From: an uncultured Prevotellaceae bacterium
Lineage (GTDB): Bacteria > Bacteroidota > Bacteroidia > Bacteroidales > Bacteroidaceae
NCBI GenBank assembly: GCA_902776195.1
Contig: CACYPF010000016.1
Coordinates: 1 to 49,020 of the forward strand
Direction: 5' to 3'
Length of the DNA stretch: 49,020 nucleotides
The notes under the pieces: model-generated
Told to the model about the DNA's origin: nothing
The model's input: only the letters and a program-made list of their open reading frames with translations
Database searches by the model: none
Position numbers and translations under genes: made by a program
In this document: positions 9,629-19,900 of the stretch, one piece after another
Layout of the letters: each line of letters starts with the position of its first letter
Numbering within the stretch: the first letter of the stretch is position 1

Positions 9629-12439
9629 ATGATAAAGAAGATTGCAACAATAGGACTACTAACCGTGAGTTGGCTGGGAGCATGGGCACAAGCGGTTGAC
9701 GTGACCACACATCGTCAGTACCTTAGTGGTACAGGATGCGACGACATGGTACAATGGGATTTCAAGTGCACCGATGGGCGTAACTCCGGACAATGGACAA
9801 AGATTGGCGTACCATCCTGCTGGGAGTTACAAGGTTTCGGCACCTATCAATACGGTATGCGTTTCTATGGCAAGGCAAGCCCTGAGGGAATAGCCAATGA
9901 GAAAGGACTTTACAAGACTGAGTTCTCCTTACCACAAGAATGGGCAGGAAGACAGATATTTCTCGTGTTTGAGGCAGTGTTTACCGATGCCCAGGTAACC
10001 ATCAACGGTCGTAAGGCAGGTAATGGTCTCTATCAGGGAGGGTTCACACGCCATACCATTGATGTCTCCGACCGTGTATTCTTCGGCTCTAAGAAGAACC
10101 GCTTGGAGGTAGAAGTCTCCAAGGAGAGTGCCAACCCACAGGTTAACCTCGCAGAGCGTCGCGCTGACTATTGGAACTTCGGAGGTATCTGGCGTCCTGT
10201 CTTTGTGATTTCCAAACCTGCCCAGAATATCAACCGTGTAGCCATTAATGCTGGTATGGACGGACGTTTCAAGGCAGATGTATTCCTAAACCGTGCCCTT
10301 TCCGGTGGTACCGTAAGTGTAGAGGTGACAGATGCCAAGGGAGCAAAGGTGGCACAAAGCACAGCCTTCCCTGTTTCCAGTGATAAAGCGCTGGCTGATT
10401 TCGTGGTGAAGAACCCGTTACTATGGAATGCCGAGCAGCCCCATCTCTATACTGCCACTTTCACCTTGAAAGACGCACAAGGCAAGACTTTGCATGTCGA
10501 GCGTCAGAAATTCGGTTTCCGCACCATTGAGTATCGCCATCAATATGCAGGCGACAAGGAAGACGGTGTCTTCATCAACGGTAAGAAGGTCATCATGAAA
10601 GGTGCCAACCGCCATTCCTTCCGTCCTGAGACTGGTCGCACCCTGTCAAAGGCGAAAAATATCGAGGATGTGAAACTCATCAAGTCGATAAATATGAATG
10701 CCGTCCGCCTCTCCCACTACCCTGCCGACCCAGAGTTCTTGGATGCCTGTGACTCCTTAGGACTATATGTGGAGTGTGAACTGCCTGGTTGGCACTGGGC
10801 TCATGAGACCATCGTCGGTTCAAAGTTAGTAGAGGAGATGGTGACACGTGATGTCAACCACCCCAGTATTATCTTTTGGAGTAATGGCAATGAGGGAGGC
10901 TTCAACTACGAGTTAGAACCATTCTTTACCAAGTATGACCCACAACAGCGTGTCGTCCTCTATCCGTGGGCAAACCGCAACGGTTTCGAGACGAAGCACT
11001 ATCGCTCATGGGGTGAGACGGCAGAGTACATGCGACAGAAAGAGATATTCATGCCTACGGAGTTCCTGCACGGACTGTATGACGGTGGTCATGGTGCCGG
11101 ACTGGCAGACTACTGGAAACTCATGATGTCGAATCCCCGCTGTGCTGGTGGCTTCCTTTGGGACCTGATGGACCAAGGGGTGGTGCGTACGGATATGAAC
11201 AACATCGTGGACTGCATGGGTAATTTCGGTTCTGACGGTATCGTTGGTCCCCATATGGAGAAAGAAGGTTCGTTCTATACCATCCGAGAGGTATGGAGTC
11301 CTATACAGATAGAGGCAAATGGTGACAAGTTAAAGGTCAGCAATGGCTATAACTTCACCAACCTGAAAGATTGCAAGTTCAGTTACCGGTACCTGACCAT
11401 GCCTGCCTTTGGACAATCTGCCGTGAAGACCGTCAGTCAAGGTGTTTTAAACATAGGAAGCGTAGAACCCTTTGCCTCCATCACCATCGACAAGCCGAAG
11501 GGGTCTGGTGACGCACTACAGGTGATTGCCACGAACCCTAAGGGTGAAGAAGTATACACTTGGACTTTCAAGTCTGATGCCCTTGCGGTAGTTGATGGAG
11601 CAGGAACTCATTGCACCCAGAAAGAAACCTCAGATGAATTAGCTGTTACTGCCGCAGGGAAGACGTATGTCTTCTCGAAGAAAGACGGTCGACTGAAACA
11701 GGTGACCATAGGTAGCAAGACTTTCACACTGAGCAATGGTCCCCGCTTTGTTGCCGCCAAGCGTAGCGACCGCTCACAAGACGGTTTCTATAACCATGAC
11801 GACAAAGAGGCTTTCCAAAAGAAGACAGACTATACCGAGTATGCTGACCAAGGTTCCTTCTGTGGTTTTGAACTGAAAGATAATGTACTGACGGCACACT
11901 ACCAACATGGTTCCCTCAGCACTGTCAAATGGGACTTCAACAGTCATGGTGAGGTGGCGATACATGCCGATTACTATTTCAACGGTGTAGTAGACCTTCT
12001 GGGTATTGCCTTCGACTATCCGGAAGACAAGGTCAAGAGCAAGCAATGGGTAGGACGCGGTCCATACCGTGTTTGGCAGAACCGCCTGGAAGGTCCACAA
12101 TACGGCTATTGGCAGACCAGCTATAACGACCCCATCCCCGGTGAATCGTTCGAATATCCAGAGTTCAAAGGATATTTCGCTGACGTGACATGGATGCAGG
12201 TAGAGACAACAGAAGGTAAACTGGGCATCATCGCTCCCGATACCTATGTGGGTATCTATACCCCACGTGATGGCCGTGACCATCTGCTCTACACATTGCC
12301 AGAGACAGGCATCGCTCTACTGAAGGCAATTCCCGCCGTACGCAACAAGGTAAACACAACCGACTTAAACGGACCTTCCGCACAACCCTACTGGGCACAA
12401 GGCAAGGGTTCCATCCATGTAACCCTCTGCTTCGAATGA
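9629..12439 (+). CDS. Secreted GH2 glycoside hydrolase
   Basis: A 936-residue GH2 with a signal peptide (MIKKIATIGLLTVSWLGAWAQ). The N-terminal jelly roll contains VPSCWELQGFGTYQYG, followed by an Ig-like domain, a TIM barrel opening with VIMKGANRHSF, the likely acid/base E422 (WSNGNEGG) and the likely nucleophile E478 (FMPTEFLHG). The C-terminal region has VGRGPYRVWQNRLEGP, the equivalent of the LacZ small-chain WYGRGP motif. The nucleophile context and the NGNEGG motif differ from standard LacZ, so the substrate may not be plain beta-galactose. It is the first gene of the five-gene operon to 24160 and overlaps the next gene by 4 nt. Confidence 0.87.
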   Translation: MIKKIATIGLLTVSWLGAWAQAVDVTTHRQYLSGTGCDDMVQWDFKCTDGRNSGQWTKIGVPSCWELQGFGTYQYGMRFYGKASPEGIANEKGLYKTEFSLPQEWAGRQIFLVFEAVFTDAQVTINGRKAGNGLYQGGFTRHTIDVSDRVFFGSKKNRLEVEVSKESANPQVNLAERRADYWNFGGIWRPVFVISKPAQNINRVAINAGMDGRFKADVFLNRALSGGTVSVEVTDAKGAKVAQSTAFPVSSDKALADFVVKNPLLWNAEQPHLYTATFTLKDAQGKTLHVERQKFGFRTIEYRHQYAGDKEDGVFINGKKVIMKGANRHSFRPETGRTLSKAKNIEDVKLIKSINMNAVRLSHYPADPEFLDACDSLGLYVECELPGWHWAHETIVGSKLVEEMVTRDVNHPSIIFWSNGNEGGFNYELEPFFTKYDPQQRVVLYPWANRNGFETKHYRSWGETAEYMRQKEIFMPTEFLHGLYDGGHGAGLADYWKLMMSNPRCAGGFLWDLMDQGVVRTDMNNIVDCMGNFGSDGIVGPHMEKEGSFYTIREVWSPIQIEANGDKLKVSNGYNFTNLKDCKFSYRYLTMPAFGQSAVKTVSQGVLNIGSVEPFASITIDKPKGSGDALQVIATNPKGEEVYTWTFKSDALAVVDGAGTHCTQKETSDELAVTAAGKTYVFSKKDGRLKQVTIGSKTFTLSNGPRFVAAKRSDRSQDGFYNHDDKEAFQKKTDYTEYADQGSFCGFELKDNVLTAHYQHGSLSTVKWDFNSHGEVAIHADYYFNGVVDLLGIAFDYPEDKVKSKQWVGRGPYRVWQNRLEGPQYGYWQTSYNDPIPGESFEYPEFKGYFADVTWMQVETTEGKLGIIAPDTYVGIYTPRDGRDHLLYTLPETGIALLKAIPAVRNKVNTTDLNGPSAQPYWAQGKGSIHVTLCFE

Positions 12440-15400
12440 AAAGGACAGTACTCGCCACCATTGTCATGTGCCTTGCGTTGATATCGCAAGGGAAAGACAC
12501 CACCAAGCCATGGACTTTCTGGTATTGGATGTATGGAGCCGTCTCCGAGCAAGGTGTCAAAGCTGACCTTCAGGCAATGAAGGATGTGGGACTGGGAGGC
12601 TGTTACCTGATGCCTATCCGAGGTGCTGTAGAACGACCAGAATATGAAGGCAATGCCGATGCCCTGAGTGACAACTTCTGGAAAATGGTCGACTTAGCCC
12701 TTGTGCAAGCTGACTCCCTCGGCTTGGGGATGGGTATTCACGTTTGTGACGGCTTTGCTCTGGCTGGTGGTCCATGGATTAAGCCAGAGGAATCAATGCA
12801 GAAGATTGTGTTCTGTGATACAATCATGGGGGGAGGCTTCCATCATTTCCGAATGTCCAAGCCTCAACACTATGAGAATTACTATGAGGACATCGCTGTC
12901 TATGCGATACCTGTCAAGCAAGACAGACCTGGCAGTCCCAAGGTCTCCTATTCCCCAGAGGTAACCATCAATGCGAAAGGTGTATATTGTGCTGACACTC
13001 CCTGTTGGATACAATATGAGTTCGATAGTTCCACATTAGTGCGGAACATTGAAATAGAACCCTCTGGTACGAACTTCCAATGCCAGCGACTGAGTGTCAA
13101 AGCATCTGACGACGGGGTGATTTTCTATGCTGTCAAACAGCTTACGCCCCCTCGACAGGGATGGCAGAACACGGGTTTCAATACGACATTCAGTATTCCT
13201 CCCACCCGAGCCAAGTATTTCCGTTTTGAATGGACGCCAGAGGGAACAGAACCAGGCGCTGAGGATCTGGATGCCGCTAAATGGAAACCCGTTCTCAGAC
13301 TGAAGAATATCAAGTTCGGCAGTTGGTCTATCATCGACAACTGGGAGGGCAAGGCTGGGAATGTATGGCGCATCGCCCCTGATACCTCCAAGGAAGAACT
13401 GTCTGCTGACGACTATCTTCGTCCACAGGACATCATCTGTGCCAAAATGGATGGTGATATGTTGGAGATCGATTTACCCAAAGGTATGTGGCGCATCCTG
13501 CGAATGGGACACACCTCTACAGGTCATACCAATGCGACGGCTGGTGGTGCTAAGGGATTAGAATGTGACAAGTTCTCAAGACAAGCAGTGGAGAAGCAGG
13601 TGGATCACTGGTTCGGACTCTTCATGAACCGTCCTAACTATCAGGCAATCCAATACCTGCATGTCGACTCTTGGGAGTGTGGCTCGCAGAACTGGAGCAA
13701 GATTTTCGCCCAGGAGTTCCAACGACGCAGGGGATATGACATCATTCCCCTCTTACCTGTCTATGCTGGTGTTCCCATGCAAGGGGGGGATGATATCCTG
13801 AGAGACATTCGCAAGACGATCAATGAACTTGTCAACGAGGTATTCTTCGTCACAGTATCACAGAAAGCAAAGGAATATGGTGTACAGCTCAGCAGCGAGA
13901 GTGTTGCCCCCACCATGATCTCTGACGGTATGGAACACTATAAGTACGTGGATGTTCCGATGGGTGAATACTGGTTGAACTCCCCGACTCACGACAAGCC
14001 TAACGACATGCTCGATGCCATCAGTGGTGCCCATGTCTATGGCAAGAACATCGTGCAGGCAGAGGGATTCACAGAGGTCCGTGGGGTATGGGACGAGACA
14101 CCGGCGAGTGTCAAGCCCCTACTCGACCGTAACTTCGCCTTGGGCATGAACCGTTTGTTCTTTCATGTCAACACCCATAACCCGTGGCTCGACCGCAAAC
14201 CGGGTATGACCCTCGACGGAATCGGTCTCTTCTTCCAACGTGACCAGACGTGGTTCCCAGAGGCAAAAGCATTCGTTGACTATATCACCCGTTGTCAGAC
14301 CCTGCTGCAGAAAGGAACACCTGTGGTGGACATCGCTGTCTATACTGGTGAGGAGATACCCAGTCGAGCCCTGACTCCCGACCGTTTGGTTTCCATGCTT
14401 CCAGGTTTGTTTGGTGCCGAGCGCGTGGCTTCCGAGCAGAAACGACTTGCCAATGTCGGACAGCCGATGGAGGAATCACCTGTTGGTGTGCGTCACTCTG
14501 CTGGCATCATCGACCTGAAAGACTGGATTAACCCATTACATGGCTACCAGTATGACTCAATGAATAAGGATGCTTTGCTGACACAACCCTTTAACTATAA
14601 AGTATTAGTCATTCCCAAAGGTTGTCTCATCTCCAAGGAGGCACATGAGCGGATAGAACAATTGCGCCAGCAAGGTGTCGTGGTCATCGATAAGCCTTGG
14701 CACGGAGAGACGATAGAGGGCATCGAACCCGATGTGATTCTTCCTGAAGGTATTGCCTATACCCATCGCCAGACAGATGACCAAGACATCTATTTCCTCG
14801 CCAATCAAGAGGGAAAGGAACGGGAGGTCACTGCGTCATTCCGTTGTACGGGACGCATCCCCTATATCTATAATCCCGTCACCGATGAGACAACGAAGGT
14901 CGATTATACCGAGGAGAATGGTAGGATGAAAGTAGCTTTCACCATGCCCGCTTGGGGCTCCTTGTTTGTTCCCTTAAAGGAAACTCACGGTTTCCACGAA
15001 GGAAACTCACGGTTTCCACGAAGGAAACTCATAGTTTCCACGAAGGAAACTATTGGGAGCTCCTATTATGTCACCTTTAAAGAAAGCAATATCACCCTCG
15101 ACAACCAGCAATTGTTTGACTGGAGCAAGCATCCTGACGACCGGATCCGTTATTTCAGCGGTCATGTGATGTATACTACAACATTGAAAATGAGAAAGCT
15201 TCCCAAGGGACGTTCGTGGATTGTTTTCCCCGATGTCAGGGACATTGCCCATGTATGGGTGAATGGTGTCGACTGCGGCATCGCATGGACAGCACCCTAT
15301 GAGGTGGAGGTGACGAAGGCTTTGAGAAAAGGCAAAAACAAGATTGAGATAGAGGTCGTCAACACCTGGCAGAACGCCCTGCGAGGCATGGACCAGGGGA

Positions 15401-15507
15401 AGGCACCCTATGAAGGTATCTGGACGAATGCCAAGTATCGCAATAAGGGCGACAACCTGTTGCCTGCCGGTCTGTTAGCACAACCCGAATTAAAAACAGA
15501 ACAATGA
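12436..15507 (+). CDS. GH106-type alpha-L-rhamnosidase, secreted
   Basis: A 1023-residue protein with a signal peptide (MKRTVLATIVMCLALISQG). The opening TFWYWMYGAVSEQGVKADL followed by MKDVGLGGCYLMP is characteristic of GH106. Candidate catalytic glutamates are E414 (VDSWECGSQNW) and E543 (QAEGFTEVRG); I cannot assign their roles firmly. The C-terminus has the jelly-roll pattern VWVNGVDCGIAWTAPYEV typical of the family. GH106 enzymes remove alpha-L-rhamnose from pectins, including rhamnogalacturonan II side chains. About 28 residues (near 848-876) are encoded by a 22-bp palindromic tandem repeat and have no likely structural counterpart in relatives. It overlaps the upstream GH2 by ATGA. Confidence 0.88.
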   Translation: MKRTVLATIVMCLALISQGKDTTKPWTFWYWMYGAVSEQGVKADLQAMKDVGLGGCYLMPIRGAVERPEYEGNADALSDNFWKMVDLALVQADSLGLGMGIHVCDGFALAGGPWIKPEESMQKIVFCDTIMGGGFHHFRMSKPQHYENYYEDIAVYAIPVKQDRPGSPKVSYSPEVTINAKGVYCADTPCWIQYEFDSSTLVRNIEIEPSGTNFQCQRLSVKASDDGVIFYAVKQLTPPRQGWQNTGFNTTFSIPPTRAKYFRFEWTPEGTEPGAEDLDAAKWKPVLRLKNIKFGSWSIIDNWEGKAGNVWRIAPDTSKEELSADDYLRPQDIICAKMDGDMLEIDLPKGMWRILRMGHTSTGHTNATAGGAKGLECDKFSRQAVEKQVDHWFGLFMNRPNYQAIQYLHVDSWECGSQNWSKIFAQEFQRRRGYDIIPLLPVYAGVPMQGGDDILRDIRKTINELVNEVFFVTVSQKAKEYGVQLSSESVAPTMISDGMEHYKYVDVPMGEYWLNSPTHDKPNDMLDAISGAHVYGKNIVQAEGFTEVRGVWDETPASVKPLLDRNFALGMNRLFFHVNTHNPWLDRKPGMTLDGIGLFFQRDQTWFPEAKAFVDYITRCQTLLQKGTPVVDIAVYTGEEIPSRALTPDRLVSMLPGLFGAERVASEQKRLANVGQPMEESPVGVRHSAGIIDLKDWINPLHGYQYDSMNKDALLTQPFNYKVLVIPKGCLISKEAHERIEQLRQQGVVVIDKPWHGETIEGIEPDVILPEGIAYTHRQTDDQDIYFLANQEGKEREVTASFRCTGRIPYIYNPVTDETTKVDYTEENGRMKVAFTMPAWGSLFVPLKETHGFHEGNSRFPRRKLIVSTKETIGSSYYVTFKESNITLDNQQLFDWSKHPDDRIRYFSGHVMYTTTLKMRKLPKGRSWIVFPDVRDIAHVWVNGVDCGIAWTAPYEVEVTKALRKGKNKIEIEVVNTWQNALRGMDQGKAPYEGIWTNAKYRNKGDNLLPAGLLAQPELKTEQ
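14979..15052 (+). repeat. Three and a third copies of a 22-bp palindromic repeat inside the GH106 gene
   Basis: Units start at 14979, 15001 and 15023, each GGAAACTCACGGTTTCC (third copy GGAAACTCATAGTTTCC) followed by ACGAA, with a partial fourth at 15045. Each unit is itself a hairpin, GGAAAC with GTTTCC. The period of 22 is not a multiple of three, so the copies are read in three different frames (KETHGFHE, GNSRFPR, RKLIVST), yet three units total 66 nt and keep the frame. Confidence 0.95.
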
Positions 15508-15508
15508 T

Positions 15509-16936
15509 ATGAGACGCATCACATTTTTTCTTTTCACATGTTACCTGTCCCTGTGCTATTCCTTTGCAGAGGTCAGACTACCCCGTTTCTTCAGCGACAA
15601 CATGGTGTTGCAACAGCAAACAGAGTGTAACCTATGGGGGACTGCCGACAAAGGTAAGACTGTCAAGGTCACTACCTCATGGGACCAGAAGACTTATCAG
15701 GTGAAAACCGACAAGGACGGCAAGTTTGAGGTGAAGGTACAGACACCGGAGGCTGGCGGTCCTTATGAGATTACCTTCACAGAAATGTCCTCTCACCTCT
15801 CACCTCTCTCCACTTGCACCTTAGGCAACATCCTTATCGGTGAGGTATGGATCTGTGCGGGACAGTCGAATATGGAGATGCAGATGAAAGGGTTCAAGCA
15901 ACAACCCGTCGAGGGAACGACGGAAGAGCTGTTGCATTGTAAAGACTCCCAACTGCGACTATTCACCGTCAAGCGCCATGTATCACTGACTCCAAAATAC
16001 AATGTGACAGGACAATGGAACGAGGCAAATAGTGCCTCTGTCCGTGATTTCTCGGCAACAGCATACTATTTCGGTCGTGCCTTACGCTCCACCTTAGGCA
16101 TTCCCATAGGACTCATCGTCACCGCATGGGGCGGTTCCGCCTGTGAGGCATGGATGAAAGCCGACTGGTTGCGTGCCTTTCCGAAAGTAAAACAGACCAT
16201 TACGGTAGGAGATGTCTCGAAACTCCAGCAACGCTGTCCTACTGCTCTCTTCAACGGACAGCTGCATCCCCTCATCGGCTATACGATGAAAGGTGTTATC
16301 TGGTATCAGGGTGAGGATAACGTTCCTCGTTATGACTACTATGCCCCTCTGTTGAAAGCAATGGTTGAGGGTTGGCGTGAAGAATGGAAACAAGGTGAGT
16401 TTCCTTTCTACTATTGTCAGATAGCCCCATACGACTACTCCCTGATTGACTGGAAAGACAGTCAGTACCTGCGGGAACAACAGGCAAAGGCAGAGACGAT
16501 GATCAACAATGCCCGCATGGCAGTACTGATGGACGCTGGCTTAGAGTATGGCATCCATCCCCGTAAGAAGCGTCAGGCAGGTGAGCGGCTTGCCCTTCTC
16601 GCCCTTGCCAACACTTATGACATCAAAGGATTACCCGAGTTTGCCACCTATAAAGAGGTGACATTCCAGAACGACACCGCTGTCATCGCCTTCGACCGCT
16701 CCAAAGAATGGGTATATTTCGAGCATGGCACTACCTCCAACAACTTTGAGGTTGCAGGTGCTGACAAGGTATTCCATCCTGCCACGAAGGTATGGGTGTC
16801 ACGTAACAGAGTCTATGTCACCTGTGATGCCGTCAAACAACCTGCCGCCATCCGCTATGCTTTCAAAGACTGGGCTGACGGTGACCTGATGCATGACGGT
16901 CTGCCCGTTTCCTCTTTCCGAACAGATAACTGGTAA
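15509..16936 (+). CDS. Sialate O-acetylesterase-type SGNH carbohydrate esterase
   Basis: A 475-residue secreted esterase with a signal peptide ending near SFAEVRLP. A beta-sandwich domain (about 20-105) precedes an SGNH hydrolase domain with the nucleophile S120 (ICAGQSNMEMQM), oxyanion-type GGSACEAWM, YQGEDN, and the Asp342/His350 pair in MDAGLEYGIHPRKK. The family is annotated as sialate O-acetylesterase but includes enzymes that remove acetyl groups from plant polysaccharides, which fits the neighbouring rhamnosidases better than sialic acid does. The ATG lies 1 nt after the preceding stop codon. The loop just before the catalytic serine block is encoded by a 7-nt repeat (15790-15810). Confidence 0.88.
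   Translation: MRRITFFLFTCYLSLCYSFAEVRLPRFFSDNMVLQQQTECNLWGTADKGKTVKVTTSWDQKTYQVKTDKDGKFEVKVQTPEAGGPYEITFTEMSSHLSPLSTCTLGNILIGEVWICAGQSNMEMQMKGFKQQPVEGTTEELLHCKDSQLRLFTVKRHVSLTPKYNVTGQWNEANSASVRDFSATAYYFGRALRSTLGIPIGLIVTAWGGSACEAWMKADWLRAFPKVKQTITVGDVSKLQQRCPTALFNGQLHPLIGYTMKGVIWYQGEDNVPRYDYYAPLLKAMVEGWREEWKQGEFPFYYCQIAPYDYSLIDWKDSQYLREQQAKAETMINNARMAVLMDAGLEYGIHPRKKRQAGERLALLALANTYDIKGLPEFATYKEVTFQNDTAVIAFDRSKEWVYFEHGTTSNNFEVAGADKVFHPATKVWVSRNRVYVTCDAVKQPAAIRYAFKDWADGDLMHDGLPVSSFRTDNW
15790..15810 (+). repeat. 7-nt tandem repeat (CTCTCAC) inside the esterase gene
   Basis: Two CTCTCAC units plus CTCTCTC encode SSHLSPLST, directly before the LGNILIGEVW strand that leads to the catalytic serine. 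This looks like a surface-loop insertion. Confidence 0.8.
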
Positions 16937-16941
16937 CAACT

Positions 16942-19900
16942 ATGAAGAAGAACATCCTCCTCTCCATTTTCCTGGCGTTAGCCACGCTTATACAAGGAGC
17001 CGACTATATCCCCAAGGACTATGTGTGGACGACCCCCAGCAAGAATGCCAGTGAGTCGATGCCGTGCGGTGGTCATGACATCGGCATGAACGTATGGGTG
17101 GAGAAAGGTGACCTGCTCTTTTACATCGCACAGAGTGGATGGTTCGATGAGAACAATACCCTGTTGAAGGCTGGTCGTTGGAGACTGCACCTGGACGGGC
17201 AGCCGTTTGACGGGCAGGACTTCGAGCAACGCCTATGTCTTGATGAGGGTGCTGTATATATCAAAGGAAAAGGTGTCAATATCAGACTTTGGGTGGATGT
17301 CTACTCCCCCGTTGTCTTTGCGGAGATTGTTTCACAACAGGCAAGAGAGGCGACTCTCAGTTATGAGAGCTGGCGGTATAAGGACCGTCCTGTGACGAAG
17401 GCAGAGTGCCAGCAGTGCTCTTATAAGTGGGTTATACCCAAGGACTGTATGACGTTTGCAGACAGCATCCGTGCCTCCAAGAGTCGACTTACCTTCTATC
17501 ACCAGAACAGACAAGAGACAGTATTCGACTTTACCGTCTCTCGCGAACGCCTGGATGCCATCAAAGACCAGCTCTATAATCCCATCGGTCGTCTGAAAAT
17601 GGGTGGTATCATGCAGGCAGACGGTTTCTCGTATACCGGGACTACTGACGGCAGATATGCCTCAACAGACTTTCGTAGCTGGAACTTCCGACGGAAGAAG
17701 ATGAAAAAGAGCCTGGTGACTATCCAGTTATACACGGGTAAGGAACCTGCTCAGTCGGTCAACGCCACCGTGTCGAAGGAGAGAAGCAGTGCTTGGTGGC
17801 ATGGCTATTGGCAGCGTAGTTTCATAGAGACTGACTGCCAAAGACCAGAGGTGAGACAGATGGTCCGCAACTACGAACTGATGCGGTATCTGCTGGGATG
17901 TAATGCTTATGGGGAATGGCCGACGAAGTTTAATGGCGGACTTTTCACCTTCGACCCCGTCTATGTTGACTCCACGATGACCTTCACCCCTGACTATCGT
18001 AAGTGGGGAGGCGGTACGATGACGGCACAGAACCAACGCCTTGTCTACTGGCCCATGCTCAAGAGCGGTGACTATGATGTGCTGAGACCTCAGCTTGACA
18101 CTTATCTGCGTATGCTACCCAACGCCATCGCATGGTCACGCCACCATTGGGGACATGAAGGAGCCTGTTTCAGTGAACAGATAGAGAACTTCGGACTGCC
18201 TAATCCCGCTGAGTATGGAAAGCATAAGGAGGGGGACGACTGGGGAGTTGAGAAGAATAAATGGCTGGAATATGAGTGGGACACAGCCCTGGAGTTTGGG
18301 AAGATGTACCTTGATATGCTGCCATGGCATCCTGACTCGACGCTGAACAAATACCGTGTCCTCGTCGCAGAGCCGCTGCGCTTCTTTGTCAAGCACTATC
18401 CCGACCTGGTCATCTATCCCGGTTCAGGCTGTGAGACTTATAAGATGGCACGCAATCCCTCCAGTACTGTCGCTGCCCTGCGAGCTTTGAAGGATTATTT
18501 AAGTGAGACAGGAGCAGACGACTCCAACCTTCCCGACATTCCCCTTCGGGTGATTGACGGTGACACCTGTATTGCCCCCGCTGTCAGCTGGGAGCGCATC
18601 CAGAACACAGAGACGCCCCAACTCTATCCTGTCTTCCCTTGGCGTATCTATGGCTTAGGAAGACCACACCTCGATATTGCCCGCAATACTTATCAGAAAG
18701 ATCCGCACGCCATAGAGATGCGTAGTACAAAAGGATGGAAACAAGACAATATCTGGGCGGCATGTCTGGGGATGACCAACGAGGCGACACGTCTGAATAC
18801 GGAGAAGTTGAGCAACGGTCCCTATCGCTTCCCTGCCTTCTGGGATCCAGGTTTCGACTGGGCTCCTGACCATAACAGAGGGGGTGCCGGGATGATTGGA
18901 CTGCAAGAGATGCTGTTACAGGAAGATCTCGACCATAACCCAATCCTCTTTCCTGCATGGAACCATGAGTGGAACTGCCGGTTCCGTCTCCATATCTCCG
19001 GACAACGTTGTGTGGATGCGGAAATAAAAGACGGTAAGATCACTTATGCCATTGATGGTGTTGACTATTCTGATGACCTGCAAGAACCTCTGAAAGCGAA
19101 GTGGATAGGTGCCATTACCCGTCAAGACGCTCACCTGCCAGAAGGACGCAACTACACGGGTGCCAAATTGAAAGAGCCGGCGGTGAAAGAGGCTTGGAAG
19201 AAGGTGGACACACTGAGTCAGCGGAGTATCCTGCTGCGGAAGGACTTCCGCCTTAAAGGAAAAGTATTTAAAGCTACCGTCTCTATCGCTGGACTGGGTT
19301 TCTATGAGTTCTCTATCAACGGCAAGAAAGTGGGCGATGCCTCATTCACGCCATTATGGAGCGACTACGACAAAAGCATTTTCTATAACACCTACGATGT
19401 CACCTCTCACCTTAGACCTCAGACCTCAGACCTTAGACCAGATACCATCCAAGTACTTCTTGGCAACGGCTTCTACAACGAACAGGGACTTCGCTATGCC
19501 AAAATGAAGATTTCATTTGGTCCGCCCACCTTACTGTTCCGGATGCATATTGAATATCTCGACGGAAAGACAGAGGACATCGTCAGTGATGACCAATGGC
19601 AATGGGCATTGCCACCCATCACCTTCAACAGCATCTATGGCGGTGAGGATTATGATGCCCGGTTGGAAGGTGCCACAGTATGGCATCCTGCTGTCGTTCA
19701 GGAAGCACCAAAGGGCGTACTCCGCCCACAGATAGCCCAGCCTGTGAAAATCATGGAGCGCTATCCGGTGAAGGATACCATCCGGAAAGACTCCGTCTTA
19801 GTGCTCGACATGGGACAGAACCTCGCAGGTTTCCCCGAGATTACTGTCCAAGGACAAAGAGGACAACGGCTGAAACTGACTCCCGGGGAGACATTGACGA

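Noticed and set aside
14979-15052. CRISPR array
   Set aside because: The repeats are directly adjacent with no unique spacers and lie inside a coding sequence.
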